64,000 bases of DNA. It comes from Dioscorea cayenensis subsp. rotundata (lineage: Eukaryota; Streptophyta; Magnoliopsida; Dioscoreales; Dioscoreaceae). Location of the stretch: positions 8,004,649-8,068,648 of the forward strand of contig NC_052487.1 of the NCBI RefSeq assembly GCF_009730915.1, in the 5' to 3' direction. The stretch's first letter is position 1. Each line of letters begins with the position of its first letter. Positions 60,961 through 64,000 of this stretch are shown piece after piece. The position numbers and the translations under genes were made by a program. The notes under the pieces were generated by a model. It searched no databases. It saw only the letters and a list, made by a program, of their open reading frames with translations, and was not told the DNA's origin.

Positions 60961-61227
60961 AAAACCTAGGGTTTTGATAAGGAATTATATTAAATTTGTG
61001 GGGGCATAATTGGAAAAAAAACATTATAGATTATGACCAACCTGGTAATATGGATGAACACCTATTTTGGTGGTAATCACATTATCACCTTCTTTGGTAA
61101 TATTTCACTATTGATAATTTCACATTCCATCAAAATTACCACTACTACAGTAACCAAATATGGTAATCTAAACACATTACCACCAGATTTCCGGTAATAT
61201 TTTCACATTACTGTGAACCAAACGTCC

Positions 61228-64000
61228 ACTTCAGGTAATAGTACAACGTATTGATGCGAATGTGTTGTGAGTGACAAGTGTCCATCTCTATGTATCTTCT
61301 TGGAGTCCTTTGTAGGTTGACTTCCAGTTTATGACATATATTCAAGTGGGATCCATTAGTGTATTTGTTGACTTGTTTGTATTCATTTCTTTTCTTTGGA
61401 AACCCCCGTACTTGGTGTTATCTTAACTGATGTATGAGAAAAAATACTCAGGGTTTGCTTTGATGTCAAGGCTATGTATCTTATTTTATGATTTTGCGTG
61501 TTATCATATTCTCTCGTTCTTATAGTGTTTATGTACAGGAAACAGGTTAGTCATACGATAATCCAAGGTTGAGGTGGTACTTGCCCTTCCTTTGGTTGTC
61601 ATGGCGGTATATAGCTCATTGGGACCATGGGTCGGGCCGTGACAGTTGGTCTAAGACCTTCTTCTCTAACTAATATTTCACATAATCTTAGGAAAGCTCT
61701 AGGACTCATTCTTATCATGTTATGGCATAGATCACTTGAAAGCAAATGTGGCATTAGTTCATCTTTTGCTTAGTCTCCTTGAAGGCGTAATTCACAGGTA
61801 ATTTGATTGTTAACATATTTATGTTCCTTCTTGCACCTTTCAATCTAACTAATCACTAGAATAATAATTTGAGTTGCTGCTAAATGGTGCAACCGTTGTA
61901 ATTTTATGAAATAATTGTCCAACAACTTTTTTTTGTCGGTCATCTAAAAAAATTATTTATCAATATTTGCCAAAAACATAAGTCAAAGGAATAAAGATGG
62001 TAGCAAATATTAAGAATAACAACAAAATACAATATGTTATGACCAAAAATAGTCTCATATGAATCTACACAATATAATAATATGAAAAAAATTAGCTATT
62101 CTTTTAAGCAAACCTCATATATGGTTCCTTCCGTGGAAACCACATGGGAAAAATAGTTCACAGAAAAATAAATTTTAACCCTTAAGCCTTTAATTATATA
62201 AAATGATTTATCTTGATTCAACTAAGCAAGAAAACAAAAATTTATATAACGACAATGGTAAGGACTATTTCTTGGGGTTGGATGATTACTAAAAAGTTTT
62301 GCAAATTTATGGTAACTAACAATTCCATTGACATTCTTTATGTTCTTTATCCATAAACAAATCAAAATCATGAAGATTATACAATAGCAAGGGCGTGAAC
62401 TAAAACCTAGAAAAGATCAATAGCAGAGAATGATCAACAAGGTAGTACTCAAAACAAAAAGAACTAAACCCACAAAAATTAGAAGCTAGAATTATAACAA
62501 TCAATGTCAGTTTGCTATTTAATATTTTTTTTTAAAAAAAAAATCTTTAGATTGGACTGAAGATTACTCCACTATAAAATTCTAATAGTTACTCCCCCAA
62601 AGCAAGAGACACAAGAATAGATATCAAAACAACAACTACTTATCAAACAGGAAGTTTGAGCAAGCAAGCACATGGAGTATTCATAAAGAAACAAATAAGC
62701 TGACAAAATAGATCGGTTGATCCTATGCCCATACATCATATATCACTAAATCACAGCAAAGTATGGGGTTCGGTCTTGTTCTTAAAACACTTATGAAAAA
62801 AACTGAATACAATGAAGAATCCACATGATATAGATAAAATCAACATTCATATAAAATGTCTAATCCCAAAATCACATAGAAAATTAACATCATCATGAAA
62901 AATATTGGATAAAAGGCAAATAAATACCTGCAAACTCAAAAATCAAACACAAACTTTTATGGGGTACCAAATATCACCGAAAAGAACGAAAAGATGGTAG
63001 AAAACCCACACCAGATCCAAGAAACGAAGGATTCTCACAAAGGACAAAGTCTCTGATGGTGCACAAGCTGCGATCTCACTCCTGGCGAAGTCAAGCTATC
63101 TTCTAGATTTAGAAAACCATAAAACCACCCCAAAAGAAACCCTTGAACCCTATAAAAACATAGATGTAATTGTTTAGAAAGCTTAAGAGCATTTTTGTCC
63201 AAATAAAAATCAGAACCTTGTCAACCCCCTCCCCCCTCCCCCCCCTCTTGATTTGGAGGGTTGAGAAATGGGGTTAGATTGAGGGTTTCTCATACCATAC
63301 CCTCCATTTAACCCTAGATCCAAACATGGGTTGGTCCACAACCCTACCTTACAAAAACCTCCTCCCAAACAAGGCCTTATTATTTCCATCAGTTGAGAAT
63401 TGATTGGGTGTAAAAGACGTTAATTTCTCTATCATTTGTGGGTAATTCACTCCACTTCCTCTCTCTTGTGATATGATGATTAGTATAAGATGAAAAAACT
63501 AACCAATTAAGAGTGGACAAATGACTCCAAAATGAGAGTTTACAATAGAAGTTTTTGGAGAATAAATTTAATAGTAAACTAGTGTAAAGGGTCCGAGCTC
63601 ACACTGCGGGCTTCAATATATAAAAAAATTTGTTTTAAAAATAATATACATTATATTTATTTGAAGTCTCTTTAATAGTAATAAGGTCAAGAAAAAACAT
63701 GGTTATGGTTTATTACTTCATTTGGTTTTTTTCTAAAATATATAAAAATTAGCAACTAATTTCCTTTTTTAGTAATACATATATATACACTAATTTCTGT
63801 TCAAATACATTTTTATGAATCATCAGGTTTGGTTGAAGAAAACATTCTTCCAAATCAGGAATTTTGTAAATCAGTGAATAAAACCAAATTTACATGTTCA
63901 TTCCAACTCGGAAAAATTTTATAAATCAGTGAACCGAATGCAATTAAAAATGATAAACAAAATATTAAAAATCTAAATCATTGACTTTTGTGTAATATTT
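61228..64000. other. Intergenic
   Basis: No gene recognised. On the minus strand TGTCACGGCCCGACCC begins near 61646 and resembles a plant LTR start; no partner was found. At 63360-63381 CCTCCCAAACAAGGCCTTA looks like one end of another Harbinger-type element. A C-run block lies at 63223-63248. Confidence 0.4.

Larger units (their letters stand above)
56986..61227. mobile_element. PIF/Harbinger element with remains of both genes
   Basis: Inverted ends hold GTTTGGTTC near 56992-57000 and GAACCAAAC near 61215-61223, each followed inward by repeated GGTAATGTGA/TTACCATG-type motifs. Inside lie the two genes typical of PIF/Harbinger: a transposase fragment and a Myb/SANT-like ORF, both on the minus strand and both damaged. 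The target duplication is unclear, so the borders are good to about 10 bases. Confidence 0.7.

Noticed and set aside
60560..61024. 154-codon minus-strand frame and an 84-codon plus-strand frame
   Set aside because: Low-complexity GC-rich repeats open both strands; no domain, start context or homology recognised.

Overview
This is plant nuclear DNA: a strongly AT-rich window with spliced protein genes of angiosperm type (FANTASTIC FOUR-like, VAMP727-like R-SNARE, UPL4-like HECT ligase fragments, a hemerythrin-domain protein) in a dense, nested landscape of plant transposons (CACTA, hAT, PIF/Harbinger, Ty3/gypsy, RTE and other LINEs). I cannot fix the species from sequence alone. No rRNA, tRNA or CRISPR was recognised.

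Layout. 1-11 kb: AT-rich intergenic DNA with the 3' end of a CACTA-like element (to 2361), a GC-rich hAT-like element (3620-4241) and a well-bounded hAT (9880-10423). 11.2-13.6 kb (minus): the only clearly intact gene, a three-exon hemerythrin (HHE) protein. 14.7-17.9 kb: a hAT carrying a second hAT, then a Harbinger MITE holding a large microsatellite. 18.8-19.5 kb (plus): a FAF-like gene with one frameshift. 21.6-23.4 kb (minus): a decayed VAMP727-like R-SNARE gene. 24.4-30.1 kb (minus): a POLE3/DPB3-like histone-fold gene split by a dead 5.3-kb chromodomain-type Ty3/gypsy element with a perfect 5-bp target duplication; a small membrane-protein gene with premature stops lies divergently beside it (30376-30735). 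34058-40888: a 6.8-kb non-autonomous CACTA element carrying pieces of two cellular genes, UPL4-like (sense) and a universal stress protein (antisense), inserted in an RTE LINE. 44.1-44.8 kb (plus): an uncharacterised plant protein gene with one frameshift. 47.9-51.8 kb (minus): a twelve-exon plastid tandem GST/glutaredoxin-fold gene with lesions. 52-56.8 kb: two long-TIR MITEs and a LINE interrupted by a Harbinger element. 57-61.2 kb: a Harbinger element with a Myb/SANT-like ORF and a truncated transposase. The rest is gene-poor.

Themes. Most host genes here carry single-base frame disruptions although exons and splice sites are well conserved; either the assembly has residual indel errors or the segment is decaying. 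Some lesions (the retroelement insertion in POLE3, stop codons, a lost splice acceptor) cannot be indel errors. The most unusual object is the gene-carrying CACTA element: matched 3-bp target duplications, subterminal GCGACA-type repeats at both ends, an uninterrupted target repeat across the insertion, and a 20-bp direct repeat exactly at one captured-gene breakpoint.
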